NCBI GenBank assembly: GCA_963070105.1
Contig: OY718803.1
Coordinates: 8,351,823 to 8,415,822, forward strand
From: Litomosoides sigmodontis
Lineage: Eukaryota; Nematoda; Chromadorea; Rhabditida; Onchocercidae
DNA: 64,000 bases
Reading direction: 5' to 3'
This document shows, piece by piece, positions 39,148 to 53,004 of the stretch. Position numbers and translations under genes: made by a program. Each line of letters starts with the position of its first letter. Position 1 is the first letter of the stretch. The notes beneath the pieces are model-generated. The model saw nothing but the letters and a program-made list of their open reading frames with translations. It was not told the origin of the DNA and ran no database searches.

Positions 39148-42100
39148 CAAATCCAGCTATTTGAATTCTTAAAAGCGCCAACAAACCAAATATTTGAAAT
39201 CTCATTTGAATTCCAATCAGTGTAACCATTGCATTTCCAGTGTAGTTCCACATGACCAAATTAGTAATCCAAAAATTTATTTACTGTCTTATCTTATTTT
39301 CCTCTCAACTACTCAGTTTAAATTTGTCATTTCACTGAATGAGTTCAGCTAGACGATAAGAAAATGAAATTGAAACACAAATTACGGCTCTTCCTTGAGA
39401 TTATTCACAATCTTTCTCGTTATCCACTAACTTCACACTGTAACGTGATCCTATGTGATGTGAAAAATAAAAGTCATAATTGCCCATATAGGATTCCGTT
39501 GTTAGTTATTACATTTGCTAAAATTTTTCAAATGCTAATTACGTAACAGTTTTCCATTTTAATGAATTTCAATGCAAACTACCATGACGTGCTATACTGC
39601 CGATAAATTCCTACATTGTATCAATTTGCTTACTCTATTTGTACGTAAATAATTTGTCAGAAAATAAAAGATGATTTGTGATGGAATGTCGGAAAAATTC
39701 ATTCCACTCCATTCGAACTTAATTGCATTTGATCAATCTTACGCCTCACACCTGCTGTCTTGACATAATTTCTCCTCGTTTTAGTAAAAGGACAAGAAAA
39801 AATTTAGCTAAATCAATGGCTCATTTCATCTACGCATCATGAATGCATTTTCCATCGCCTACTAAATAATACAGTACAGGTAATATTAAGGTGACAAATT
39901 TATAAATTCTTAGAGAATAAAAATAGCGCGGAAGAAATGAGAGGTATATAGACTATATCTCAGTTGATCCCTCAAATTTTATCCCCTTTTTCCACTTCTT
40001 CATTAGTGATATTTTAGATGAATACCCACCCATGATGCCTCGCACATCTTTTATTCATTCAGTGAAATGGAAAATGGATAACTACAGTAAAAATCGAAGT
40101 GTATCACAAATTAATCAAAAAAACTAAAATCATGAATTTTACCAAATCAATATCAGTATGACGACGTTCTTTTTTTAAAGTTAAAAAAAATCTTAGCCAG
40201 ATTTTCGCAAAAAATGGTCATAATTCCTTATAAATACCTAACAACAAGGAAAACAAGAAGCATATTTTCTAGGAAATGATAAGTGAAAAGAAATAGAGAA
40301 AGAAGTTTTGAATCAATTTGTGGAAAGATAGTTTTTCTAGAAGTACCGTCTAATAAATACTGCAAGTTTGAGGCTTTCCAGCAATAAACTAGTAAACTAC
40401 AGACAATTGAGAACGAGGAGAAGCACATCATCGAGATAATCAAAAGTACAAAAAGCATAAATACAATGACAAAAGGAGGCAAAAATCACTAGCCAAACAA
40501 ATATTAAAAACGCAGCTTATCTTCAAACAAATACACAAACTCACACAGTATTGATAAACAATAAGGCCAAAAATAAAAGTCGCTACACAAAATCACAAAA
40601 TCTCTCTTCCATTCAAACATTAGAAGATCAAAAGAACTATTCCTACTTTACTAGTAAGACACAGTGATTGAAAATGGCAAAATCATGAAATTCATCAATA
40701 TTCCAGTGCTAATACACAAAAATGACGCTCACAGATAACAAATTTAGCAAATTAAAACGACATGGTGAAACGAAATTGAATCAAAAAAGTATTTGAAGTC
40801 CTGGCGAATAAAAGGTGATTTAATCACTCACTTCCACCCTGAAACTGCAGTTAATTCTTGCATTTGTTAAATTTCGGTGGTAAATAGAAGTCTGGAGCAC
40901 GTACCTAGACTAGTGTTAAAAGATCTTTCAACAATTTCGAATACTACAAAATTATCTTAACAATAAAACCCAGTGACAAATACGTTTGTTGAACCAAGCA
41001 GGTCAGTCAGTTTACGACCCTCAAGTAACAGGAAAATATAGTCAAATCCAGCACTTTCGGACTGCTTTTTAGAAGTGCCCAAACAAGGGTCAGTAACAAA
41101 GCTTTATCTTTAAGGCATAAAAATCGCAATTTTCTCGATTTTCAGTAATTTTATTTCCAAAATTTCTAAAGACTGAATAAAATATATTTGAAACAAATCA
41201 AACAAACAAACAGTTCCCGGACTTCTCAACAAAAAGCAGTTGTGAAGCAATTTAAAATGACGATAATTCAAAAATTGGCTCATAACCTATTTGAGATTCC
41301 GAAACTTCCTTAACCTGGGAAAAAATCTCGAGATGATTCACAGCAAATGAAATTAAGAAAAGGAGAAAAAACATGCTCGTACAATGAATTATCAAAATCA
41401 AATAATTTTTTATGAAATACATTAGTACGTACTTAGGAGAAGTGAATAAAGATTTTTCAACATTCTTAAAGCAAAATCGAATGATAAGGAGTACAACTGA
41501 ATTTTTTTGTTAGAAAAATAATTAAATTGAAATCGAAAGCGAAACCTGATTCACACAAGTGAAATTTCATAGAACTGCATACTTTACTTCCAAGTAGTTT
41601 TCTTCCAGTTTATTTTACGCACCGCTACTAGCAATCTTAAAATACAGACGCACCCACAGCGTAATAAAAAATAGATGGAAGCAAAAAAACGGCATAAAAT
41701 ATGGGCATGGCTTGATAGCTCGATTGTAATTAAATACCGATCAAATTTTAAATTGAAATCGAAATTACGCTCCAGATTTAAAGCCACATATTAATTCAAA
41801 GTATTTGCTACGGTAATTTAAACTTCCCATGCGACACTGTTTCGAAATAGGGCAAATGAATGAGAAAAAGAAAACGAAAACATTGAACGGCAACACTAAA
41901 TTGCAGTGGAATGGTAAATGGTGCAAAAAAAAATTCCAATAAGTAATGATAACTCCTGCGCTGAAATGGACAAAAGTTTGAAAGCACCTAAACGTGAACA
42001 AATATTAGCCACAAAACATTAACAGTAATGGAAAAGCAAGGAATTCAAGAAAAGACGCAGTCATACTGGCTATTTTCAACTGAAATCATAAGTTGCAAAA

Positions 42101-42642
42101 CAGCTGATTTCACTTATAACATCCTATTTTGCATTAATTTCAAGCTATTCCGAAAACATAGTACAAATATCATTTTGCGCATATACTAACGATGTTTTAA
42201 TGTTCAAAATATCAGTGAAATAGACTTTCAAAGCATAATATAATTCCTTGCCTCTGATAAGCTCCATCAAATTTCTCCAAATTTTTTCTAAAAAAACATG
42301 CTGTACAAATAGCGGACTACTTCAAAAAGCACATATCTTTTCTCAAGTTCCCTCCAAGTGTCCGAAATTAGCAATTTCCATCCAAATTATGCATAAAATC
42401 GGTTGATATTTTTAGAAGGTTTTTTATGCTAGAAAAAGGTTCAAAATCATAAGGTTAAAGTTAGTATGAAAATGCTAACCAAAACTGAATTGAACTAAAA
42501 TATTACATTTGGCCTGTAAATAAAATGATTTAGTCCATTAAATATCCAGTTGGTTTTATAAAGTCACCCGCTAATTTGAAATTTTTAAAAGAGGCCTCGA
42601 AACCTCGAGAGGTGGCTGCGGAAAAGAACAATTACCAAATCA
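39148..42642. other. Region between convergent genes, no gene seen
   Basis: This 3.5 kb lies between the 3' ends of the PAN-domain gene (+) and the ABHD17-type gene (-). It is strongly A-rich on the + strand with only small open frames and no recognisable protein. An AATAAA near 39467 could serve the PAN-domain transcript. Confidence 0.5.
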
Positions 42643-44958
42643 TCATGAAGTAGTGTGAGCCACAGTTGACGCTGTTGTTGTAGTGGTACTGATTTCCTTC
42701 CCTCTACGAGCTTCATTTTCGATGAATGCTCTTAGTCGATCAAGATACGCTGCATGTAGTTCGACATCGTTATGTCCTGCACCAGGTACCCAAAGTGGTT
42801 CAACTGATGAAGGACAATGTTCGTAGATGGACACACCATGTGAAAAGTCGATCACCTGAAAAACGAAATATCCTTATCCAATAAGGTCATTATTTTGATC
42901 ATGGCTTAAAAAATTAAAGTAATTATTTGTAGTTTCGACGACAGTCCTCTGATAACATATAATTAGTGATATATTTAAGCATAATGTGATCATAACTTAC
43001 GGCGAATAATTGAAAAAAAATGTAACGAATAAGAGAACTATTCAGAGGGGTGTATAACCATAAACTACAACAACAACTAACTTCGTCATCAGTGCCGTGA
43101 ATAACCAACGTCGGACAGCGCACACGTGCTACTTTATCAATAGATGGGAACGCATCACAACACCACGTTCGCTGTGTTCCAGGGAACGCCACACGCATTC
43201 CTGACATCAGCGGAGAATGCAAGATAAGTGCTGCCACAGAGCTTTCGGTACTTGCCAAATCTACACTTGGAACAGTTCCTGAAATGAATAGCAGGATTGT
43301 TAAAACGTGGAACTTGAAGACAGCGTTGACCCCAATTTAAAAGGTTGATAGAAAGCATATTCAACCAGTTATCGATAACCGATTGTAGAAAAGTTAATCA
43401 TTTAAGGATTGACAATTATAAATTTTATTATAAATCTTAAAATGAAAAGAAAAAACGAAGCAACATACCAGACATTATATAATTAAAATCAGACATACCT
43501 ATTGACTGCCCATACAAAATAATTTGGTTTAAAGGCATCTGATATCTTGAACGTAATGCTGCTAATGCCGCTGCAATATCGGCATAGAGGTTCTTCTCTG
43601 ATGGCTTACCACTAGAACAACCATATCCTAAACAAGCGATGCGTTAGAATAGAGTTCGAAAGGAAATTAAAATAGAAATGCCCCATGGTAAGAAATGTCA
43701 AAAGCAGTTAAATAATTCAAATAAAGATATTTGATAATTAACATTGCAAAAAAAAACATTTAAATGAATCAACTTGCAGTTCATGTTACAAGAGGCCATA
43801 ACGCCTAACAAAACGCACTTCTAGAGACAGTAAAATCTGCAACATAACTTCGCCTGCTCAATTTCTTTTTCAAACTCAAGTTTCTTTAAATATTTCTTCC
43901 AATTCTCCAATGGCACACCAATATAAACTGCATCAAGACAATAAGACACTGTGAAATGTTAAGTGCACTGCGAGACATCCTTTCCAATCTATTACACTGA
44001 CAAGCAGCAAAGCAAACCATTATAATTTTTTAATTTTTTTGAAGCAAATATTTACAGATAAACACATACCAGAATAATCGTAGCTAAAAACATTGCATCC
44101 GAGACGAAAACCAAGTCCATAATAAAAGCTGCACATCTGTCCGAGGTCAACTGCATTGCCATGTGAAAATAATAAAGTGAAACGAGCATCGCCACATGGT
44201 TTAACATACATACAAACAATATCATTTCTGAAATTTCTTTAATTAAACCCTTAAAAATCACAACCAATACATTTACTTGTTGGAAGACATTGCACTACAT
44301 CTAATAGTATGGGGTTATAGAAGCAAAGATGAGTCCAGCTAAACATCTCAGCTAATCATTCTTTGCTTTAGCAAAAAGTTATTTTAAAGTAACAACTGAG
44401 ACTTCAACCAAAACATATTTAAACTAACCTTCGTCGTGTCCGAGTATGAAAGACATCGATATTACGGAGTTCATCATACCCATGAGGCCAGTCTGCTCGT
44501 CCTTCCACTAATTCCAGTGAAGTACTGAAATACAAATCCAAAAATCCTACCAATAGTATGATGAAGAGTTTAAGAATGCTTTTAGAAGTAAAACTGTGAT
44601 TGAAAGAAAATACACAGTTTGCTCCGCTTTGAAATTTTGGTGTTATGCCTAGCCGGTTTTCATTCTGCTACGATCATATGTCGCATACAACTGTTGCTCG
44701 AAGAGCCACTTTATTAGCAGTGATTTACACATTTTAAAGTTGGTAAATTAAAATAACGATTCCTTACAGCTCAGAATCGTGCTTCACAATGCGATAACTT
44801 GACTCAGGCGGCATAAAGGCTAGTTTTGAGACAATTGAAGAAGGCAGTGGAGGACAACAAAAAAGGCAACACAAATCTTTCACAGATACTCGGCCACCAC
44901 CACCACTCTGAGTACCCAACTGTGTCGTCATAGTGGTGACCTCAGCAGCTGAGTGCAT
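42643..44958 (-). CDS. ABHD17: ABHD17-type alpha/beta hydrolase (protein depalmitoylase)
   Basis: Exons, transcript order: 44958-44768, 44524-44429, 44227-44070, 43627-43499, 43278-43082, 42855-42643. All phases agree; 327 residues, close to the family length. The N-terminus has the cysteine cluster [20 protein letters not shown], which in ABHD17 proteins is palmitoylated and targets the enzyme to membranes. Family motifs follow: [33 protein letters not shown] (nucleophile Ser, split by the fourth intron), [26 protein letters not shown] (catalytic Asp) and [11 protein letters not shown] (catalytic His). The catalytic triad is intact. In mammals these enzymes remove palmitate from proteins such as N-Ras and PSD-95. 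A second in-frame ATG nine codons downstream is an alternative start. The C-terminus ends in a Thr-rich tail. Confidence 0.95.
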
Positions 44959-47263
44959 TGCCAGAGCAATAACAACAAATGATGATACGGTTTAGCACAC
45001 CACCGTCATTCGAAATGAGAAATCTGTAACAGAAAACGATAACACTGTAAAATCATGTCAGTTAACTCAAGCTTTTCAGCACTGAGAATTTAGCCATAAA
45101 ATATTCACACAATCCATTAATGTTAACAATACCTTGTTTAAAGCAGAAACTTAGAACTTTTATAGCTAAATAGCAACACAGAATACATATTACAGACCAA
45201 ACAGAAATCTAAAACTTAACTCCTATTAACAGAAATTTTTTAAACGTTACTCAATCTGTTCTAAATCTTCTAAATATTGTCCGCTTCGTAAAACTGTTGC
45301 ACTAAACTTTTTAAACTTTTTAGTACAAGCAAGATAACAATTTGAAAGGAAAGGAAGTACTCCTATTCTGAATTATGCAAATGAGGTGAGAGTGAGAGAT
45401 GCGTAGCGTACAGCGATGATATAATAACACCAGGATGCAGCGGGCAGATAAAAAGCCGTAATGCTTGCAATGGGAAATAGTGGACAGATAGGCATACGCG
45501 ATGGTTCATTATAACCTAACCGCACTTCCTGGCACCAACAACTAACTGCCACAAATCACATCAACTAAGCTTATTTCAACTATCTGACCAACCGTAAAGT
45601 TCGTCCTCTCCTCATCGGTGACAATATTCGTCGCAGCAAAATTCATGCATGCTGACGTAAAATGGTAATGTAAATGATGAGGTTGATACTACGTAGGGTG
45701 TCACGTCATTCTACGCCAGCTAGTTTGCTTTACAATCATTGCAGGAAATTTGGAATGTGAAACGCTACCGCGAAAGATCACCTGTTAGGCGATAGGTCAT
45801 CATCTTGAGGGTACGACATCGTTTGTTCCGATGGGTTACTTAGAGAGAGAATTCAATCATAAAAAGTAAATGACTGAAGCAAATGACGGATCGGATAGAA
45901 AGTGTTGTTGATTGCTGACATCGTCAGACACTCTCTTCCTTACAATGATTACAATGACAACATACTGCGTAATAGAATCGTTGGATGAAATTATTTCACA
46001 TTATTGAAGTCAACAAGAAAAAGATTGGCTTTTTGTTTGTTACACGCGAGACGTCACTTTGTAAATTTTCCCAGTATCGTGAAGAGATTACCTGAATATT
46101 CAGGGATTCTATCCATTGTGTATTCTATACTATTCTTTTTTACTGTGCCCTACAGGCATGTGAAGTTGATCAATTTCGATCTTATAATTTCTTCAGCTAC
46201 TCGTCTGAATTTATTTAACAATTTAACTTTGGAATCATCCTGAATAGTAAACGTATAAAAAAAAATAAACGAATTGCCAAGTGTATTTTATTATAACCGA
46301 GGACGATTCAAATTTCGAGTAGGCTAGACTTGAAATTCCAGTTCGATGAATCACCACTGTTCGCTAATCATAGAATTATAATCAATCTGTCGCTGCTGAT
46401 TGATCGGATGCTTAAGCTTGAAAGTTTTAAGAAAAGTGCATTTGTGAATTGAATATTTTTAAGGCTTTCAATGATGTGATGAGAAGGGAAAAAGGAAGGG
46501 AGAAGAAAGTTTGCACGGTAGGTGATGATGAAACAAGGATATAACTAAATTTCACTTTTTTTTTTAATATCATCAACTTTACTCTTCTTTTCTCTCTGTG
46601 ATTTCTCTCTCTGTCTCTCTCTCCCTCAATCCTTTATCCTTCCTCTTTGACCACTTCGTTTGATTGCAATCAAGCGTATTGTGAAGGATTTGAACGGACT
46701 AATGAAATTGGCAAAGAACTTTCAGTTAAATGATGCAACTATGCATCTAGGCATTCCTTCCTTCCTGTTGAAATTTGTAGTGGACGAGTGAGAAGATGGA
46801 AAAAGCTGAAAATGATAGTGAAAGCTATGATTGATTAATAGCATACAATATTTATCAATAAATTTCATCTTACTATATGCTTGAAGTTGAAAGGGTTTAA
46901 AATAATACTGATAAGGGTCAGACAAGGAGTGATTATAAGCGGCAGAAATGGTCAGTGAAGCGGATATTTTGTAAGGGAAATCATCGAACAAAGTAGGTGA
47001 CCAATCCTTGGCAATATATTTTCACGTACTTTGCTTGCTTCTATTATTCGATCACTTAAAAGTGCTTCATTCAGATTAGGTGAGGTGGATAATGCATTGC
47101 TTTATTGATTGGATCGCGTATGTGTGATAATTAATTAATCAAATTAATTAGATGAAGCAATTGCATCGTCTCATTTTTTGTGAATGAGTGGTGCCACTTT
47201 TGATGGCTTTGAAAATAGCATTTTTCATTAAGGAAGTCAAAGTGAGTTCCACGCAACTGGCAC
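44959..47263. other. Intergenic region upstream of ABHD17 and downstream of the MAM gene
   Basis: No supported gene. The segment 45340-45990 is less AT-rich and less repetitive than its surroundings and probably carries the promoter and 5' untranslated region of the ABHD17-type gene. A CT tract lies at about 46594-46624. Confidence 0.5.
47101..47106 (-). terminator. Possible poly(A) signal of the MAM-domain gene
   Basis: AATAAA on the minus strand about 160 bases past the stop codon at 47264-47266. Confidence 0.4.
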
Positions 47264-50200
47264 TCATGCTTCGTTGCTTGGATGTAGAAAGGACAGTGCG
47301 TAATTCCAGCGTTTTACAGTTTCATCGCTTAAATTTTGACCAAATAAACCTTCGGATTCATCCAAAAATTCCTTTTGCAATTCATTAGGTAGAAATAAAA
47401 GATGTGGATTGACTTGACTATTGTAAGGAAAGAGTTGCATAGCCTGAAACAGTTATTTGGCAATAAAACGACGTCTGCTACAGTTCAATCAGATCTGTGT
47501 AAGTTAGAAAAATTTATTTTCATTCGTAATACTCTGTCTAATTCAACTGTTTAAATTCTGTGCAGTGGAAGCACTTACTGGTATAAACTGTGGTGGTGCA
47601 TTAATAGGCCGTATTGGTTCAGGCTGCCTATCAGTGCCAACTGATAAATCTGCTATTTTGCTTTGCAATCCTTTTGAATTTACAACATTCTTCAGCAATT
47701 CCAAGCGCTGAAAAAAGGAATTTCGATGGATATGTGACAATCAGTAAATCACAGTAAAGAAATTTTCGTGAAATACGTGTGCAAACTACTTACTTACGTC
47801 ATGCGAATCTTCTGTCATATGAAAATTTACTGCGTAATTTCTTAATGTTCTTATTAACGCTGATATCAGCGGAGGTTAAACCTGTTCAGGATTAATGTGC
47901 TTGAATCTAAAACGTTGTGCAAGTTGTCGAAGTTGCATTTCCAAAGCAGGATGTCCAGCAATTTGCGATAACAGTGAATTTAATTCGTCCATAAAACCAG
48001 GTTTTATATTAGACCTGGTATGCTGCTGATTTATAACAGGCCCTGAACATATTGCTTTATAATAAACCCCTAAAAGCTTCGGGAAATTCAACATTTATTA
48101 CTTCAGTTTTGGAAAACTCATTGTGAGTTCCTGTAAAATGTCGGTCATTTGTCCGTTCCTTATTAATAGCTTAAGTAGTCAGATTGAAATCCCACCGCAA
48201 GACCTTATTTGAAATGGAAATATTTAATTTGTAAACTTTTGCTTGAAATGATGTCAGAATTATAAAATGACGAAGAATTACTTTCTGTGTAAGACTTATT
48301 TGGTGATGGTTGGGTAAAGATAGCAGATTTCTGGTTAACACCGCCATGTTGTCGAAATGGTAGTAATGGAAGGAGAGAATCCGCCTTATGATGTCGTTGA
48401 ACACTCAAGCCATTTATAATTTTAAATGGAAGCGCAGACTGATTGTTTAAAAATTTTCCAATTTTCTCCTTAATTTTTGGATCAAAGGATAAATTGTAAT
48501 TCGAACTTATCATCGGTGCTACAAAAGGTATTCCGCTGTAGAACTTTTGCGCCTGAATAATGTTATTAGCAAGTGCGCTTTTCGATTCATCAGCTCTTTC
48601 TTCCAAAATCACTGTCGTTGGTTTCACCTGTAAACGATTACATCGTAGTATCTGAATTAGCTTGCTAAATTCTAAATTCACTAATTTTCCAACACATCTA
48701 TGAATTTAAGTTTAAATTTTTCTAACTTCATGTCGTATATTAGAAACAGTAGTTATTAAAAGGAAAACCTGATTCGCGTACAGTTGTTGAAAAGCGGTCA
48801 ACCTTTCAGCATTGTTAAAATGAGGTCTCATAGAATTTAGACTAATCATGCCTATAAAATAAAATTCAAATATCATGATAAATTAATGGACAGTGGAGAA
48901 TAATATAGAAAATTTCATTTGTTTACTTTTTTTTTGAAAAAAAAAGGCGCTGAAATTGCTAGTTTCAATTCCTTTTTTACTATCAAAAAATTTTTTTTCT
49001 TAAATACTAAACTTTCGGGAAATGTTTGAAGTGTGCAACGTAGCTTACCACAACCAATTTCATTTCCATAAGCATTCACAAGTTTAGCGTTCGAAACAGT
49101 TACGAAATTATTAGATGGCACTATTCCCTTCAGCAGCAATTGAATTAGCTCTTTGCTTGCTTTCACTGGAATTCGTAAACGATACTGTCCATTTTCGTTA
49201 TACGGTCCCTTCAGATTCCAAATCAACTCATTTCGCACGTTGTCCAAAACAGCCAACGAAGAGTTATCGCTAAACTTCAATTGCTAATTTCTGTCGCTTA
49301 AAACAAAGCGCATCAATGTTCGTCGCTTTTTCTTTCATCTATCAGTCGCTATCAGTGTACAGATGAACTGTTGCTATTCATCACCACTATCAATGATTAT
49401 CAGTGTAGGAGTTACTATTGCTTAACACTATCGTAGAGAAAGAAAAGCACCTTTACCTTATCGAAACATCCATTTCAAAAAATGCTCCGACAGGAACCGG
49501 AAAGAGACCGGTTTTTGCCAAACCGACACCTTCACTATCAATTGTTATATTGCCATCCAGGTGATGCCACGGAGCTTCCAGTGTCCTCAATGATTTACAA
49601 CAATGAAAAATTAGTGAAGTTTGATCCGATAATATTTTCAAATGATTGAAACAAATTAATTAATTAATTAATTGATTGATTGCTAAACTTTTCATTTCAT
49701 TCTTTCTGTAACGCACCATGCACAAGTTGAATCGAGAAATGTACATCGAATGGGAATGCATGAAGTATGAATTGTTGCTTTGTTGGGCAAAATCTTTCGC
49801 CAAATCTCATTTCTGGAAATCTGCAAAAAAAAAGAAATTTTCATTTCAGAATAATATTATACTAAAAGATTGTAAAAATTAGCTCCTATTTATTTATCCA
49901 ATACATTAAGTATTCAATTACTTATAATTTCGTGAGAAAAAACTGTTGCATACTGAAATTAATTAATTAATAGTCAGATGGACCGGTGATTACTGTACTA
50001 GAACTGGAAAAATTCAATCAGGCTAAGAAATTCCACAATTAAATTTAGACTGTATGAATTCGCTTCGAAAATGTGCATGATCTATGAAAGATAGAAAACC
50101 TTAGGTGAAAATTGGCATGTTTCAAATTTTCCTTTCCTTGCAAGCAGCTACACATATTGAAACTTGAAAATACGTTGAAATAAATTGAAATTGAAATAGA

Positions 50201-51487
50201 ATAAATTGTCAGCTCATTCTTACAACTAACTGATCTATTGCAGCACTCGAAAAGGAAAAAGGCATTCAAACCGATGGCGCAAATGAGTCTGATGAGGCGC
50301 TACGGTATTCGATATCATCAATAGCTACAATATCGGATGACGTATGAATGTTACGTGCTCGAAAAACGACCTAAAATGTTTGTTTGCTTTTCTATCAAAT
50401 AAATTTTAGTCGTAATTTTTTTCTGGCCATTGTCTCGCATTCCTAATTGTTCCTAATTTTGTGTGCATAACAACAATTTGAACTTTAGCAAAACTGATCA
50501 TTTTCTCTTCAAACTTTACCTTAAATGTTGTTGATAAATTGTTGGAAAGAGTAATTTGCTGTTTAATCCATCGAAATTCATTGTGAAATGTGTCAGGAAC
50601 TGTATAGATGCATATGAAAGCATTTTGCTGCACAATACATACCTTTAAAATGTGCTTCAGTTCAAAGGTTTGTTCCTAAATTCTACTAAAACTTTGCTTT
50701 CATTGCGACAATAAAATAACATTGCTATATTATTGAAAACAGAAAGTTGTAGAAGCTTTGCGGAAGTTTAAAAGAAAAATAAAATTAAATAAAAATAAAA
50801 GTTAATAACTTACATCAAGTTTGGATATATTATTACTTTTCCAATAACTAAATGATAGCATTTTCCGACTTCCATCGTACTCTTCCACTTCGGCACTAAT
50901 CAAATGTCCCTCGGCCAGCACCACTCTGCCACCTTTCGCATATGCATAAAAACCATCTAAAATAAAACGATTTTAAAAAAAAGGAAAAAAAATTTAGATT
51001 CAGAGAAGTGTAAACAATTCAAGAATTTTCTAACTCGTATTTGAGTGATGTGGAATGAACTGAAACGAATTGATTGGTACATTAACGCCAATTAGCCATA
51101 GGTCAGTATCAGATCGCCAACCACATAGAGTACCATCATCGAAGTTACACGACAGATTTGCTCGTCGAATTTTGGCATTGATGTTTAGCGCCGTCGCTTA
51201 AAAGCAAATATATGAAGAAATATTTTATACTTCAAATTTTTTCCATTTTTTTCAAAAAAAAAGGTATTGTTGAAAATTTCGGACGTTAAACAGAGATGAT
51301 TTTTCAGAGTTTGTTCATTAGATAATTACGAAATTATTTTCTTCTTTGTATTAAATTTAAAATTTCAAATTAAACCCAAGCTTTAGCTAGAATTTTCAAA
51401 TTTATTAATTGAATTCAAAACGTTATGTACGTGAGATGATGAGTTACCATGAAATATTAGGATGGAAGTGAAAATTGAAGGGTACAT
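47264..51487 (-). CDS. Secreted MAM-domain protein
   Basis: Exons, transcript order: 51487-51448, 51196-51035, 50956-50814, 50627-50520, 50370-50304, 49812-49717, 49574-49457, 49269-49049, 48851-48769, 48627-48237, 48042-47882, 47707-47579, 47443-47264. Phases agree; about 632 residues. The signal peptide is MYPSIFTSILIFHATA. Residues about 25-175 form a typical MAM domain: LSCNFDDGTLCGWRSDTDLW, GFYAYAKGG, MLSFSYWKSN, AFICIYTVPD, RWIKQQITL and SSDIVAIDDIEY. A second region (about 175-330) has FGERFCPTKQQ, LDGNITIDSEGVGLAKTG, FFEMDVSI and ELIWNLKGPYNENGQYRL and looks like a diverged repeat of the same fold. The C-terminal 300 residues are polar and unrecognised. There is no transmembrane helix, so it is probably extracellular. 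The donor at 50304 and the acceptors at 49269 and 48042 were chosen on phase. Confidence 0.83.
49652..49682 (+). repeat. (TTAA/TTGA)n repeat
   Basis: Tetranucleotide AT-rich repeat inside an intron of the MAM-domain gene. Confidence 0.8.
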
Positions 51488-53004
51488 TTCATTGGTGGTA
51501 GTAAAACGACAGATAAGTGGTTGTCGTTAGCTGCCCTCGTCGTATCATCTCGATGGGAATGTGTAATTTCAAATCCGAGCAACGCAATAATAAATAATAA
51601 AAATAGGTCACTATGGCAGATCTCTCAAATGGTAGCATACAATGTTTAAAAATTAAAATTATTAGAAAAATATCATATTTGTTATGCATCCTTCCCGGTA
51701 CGCATCTCTTTCTTCCGCACCTCTTCCGCATCCGCATTCGGAAATTTGATGGCAATGATGAGCGGTTGCTATACAAGTATGTCAATTTATTTGAAATTTT
51801 TTCGAATTCTTCAGCTTTTCCATCTATTATTTTCTCTCGAAAATTTTAAATTGAAAATCTGAAGTAGTTAATTAATTAATTTTAGCGAAAGGAAGGGGCA
51901 CAATCTAACCCTCACATTAAAGAGAGTTCTGTTTACAGCTAGTTGCCTTGCACAGCGTTCCACTAACCGTTTGCAATTGCAATTCAATGGTAATCATATC
52001 GTTGTGCTATTAAAATCCGGTTCATAATTATTATTCCTCATTACCGGACAACTACTGCTCCCAATCACTCTAATTCCTGAGTTTTCCAAAAATATTGAAA
52101 ATCAATAAACTTTAAAGTACAATATAAAATTGGAATTATTTACACTTAGATTAATGATAGTCTTAGGGAGTTAAAATTTTTTAAAAACTTAATAAAAGTA
52201 TAATTTTTAAATGTAATCAGTGCTGTGAAATGACATCAGTTTTTACGTTCCAGTCAATTCGAAAAATCGACAAATGTGGATTTTTAATTAAAATTCAAAT
52301 AAAACTTGCAAAAGCTAACTTCTACTAGCACTTATGGCTAAAATTTTTTTTGTCCATTCCCACATATCCTACTGAATTGTTTGTTGACTGTTAAATTGCA
52401 AGTGGCCAATTAAATTCATCTTCCTTTCAGATTTCGTAATCAGTGAAATTTGTCAAATCAATTATGCAAATCATTCAATTTTCTTCGAGTAAAAATTTAT
52501 GGCTTATTTTTTTTTGAATATTTTTACGAAGCATAAGCTTTCTAGCAACTTCGCTTCACCGTCAGCAATGAATTGGATGGATTACATTCCTGCTACTTTG
52601 CGTAAGTGGTGGAAGTGCGAGTGCAAGCCACGCAGAGGAAAGTTTTAGGAAAAATTAAGCAATGTGAAATTTTTAATTAAGCAAAGCTTATTTATGTAAT
52701 GATTTGATGCTTGCTTATGCATTGATTTTTTTTTAAAGACTAATTTAGTACTCTTTTAAAGTGTCATTGGAATGAAATAAAGTTTTCTTTTCAAGTTTAA
52801 ACTTTACATTTATTGTTTTGAATGAGAACTAAAATGTTTCAATTTTATTCTCCAATTTAAAATACTTTTCCAGCTTTAATAACTTTTTACATAAAATTCG
52901 CAGTCAATCAATTGTGCGTCTAAAAATTCTGTTGGTTTCAATTCAGTTAAGTTTTATTTCGATTAAACCTTCTTGCACTCATTCGTTCACTCATTTAGCT
53001 TCCT
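51488..53004. other. Intergenic region, no gene seen
   Basis: Contains the presumed promoter of the MAM-domain gene at its left edge and the 3' untranslated region of the coiled-coil gene at its right edge. Small open frames on both strands near 51500-51850 overlap each other and look like chance. Confidence 0.5.
52953..52958 (-). terminator. Possible poly(A) signal of the coiled-coil gene
   Basis: AATAAA on the minus strand, 47 bases past the stop codon at 53005-53007. Confidence 0.45.

Noticed and set aside
43155..43364. Minus-strand open frame overlapping the ABHD17 exon
   Set aside because: It is a different frame of the exon 43278-43082, which is clearly read as ABHD17.
48043..48118. 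Extension of the MAM-gene exon upstream to an acceptor near 48118
   Set aside because: It would require a 25-base intron or pass an in-frame stop; splicing directly to 48042 keeps the frame.
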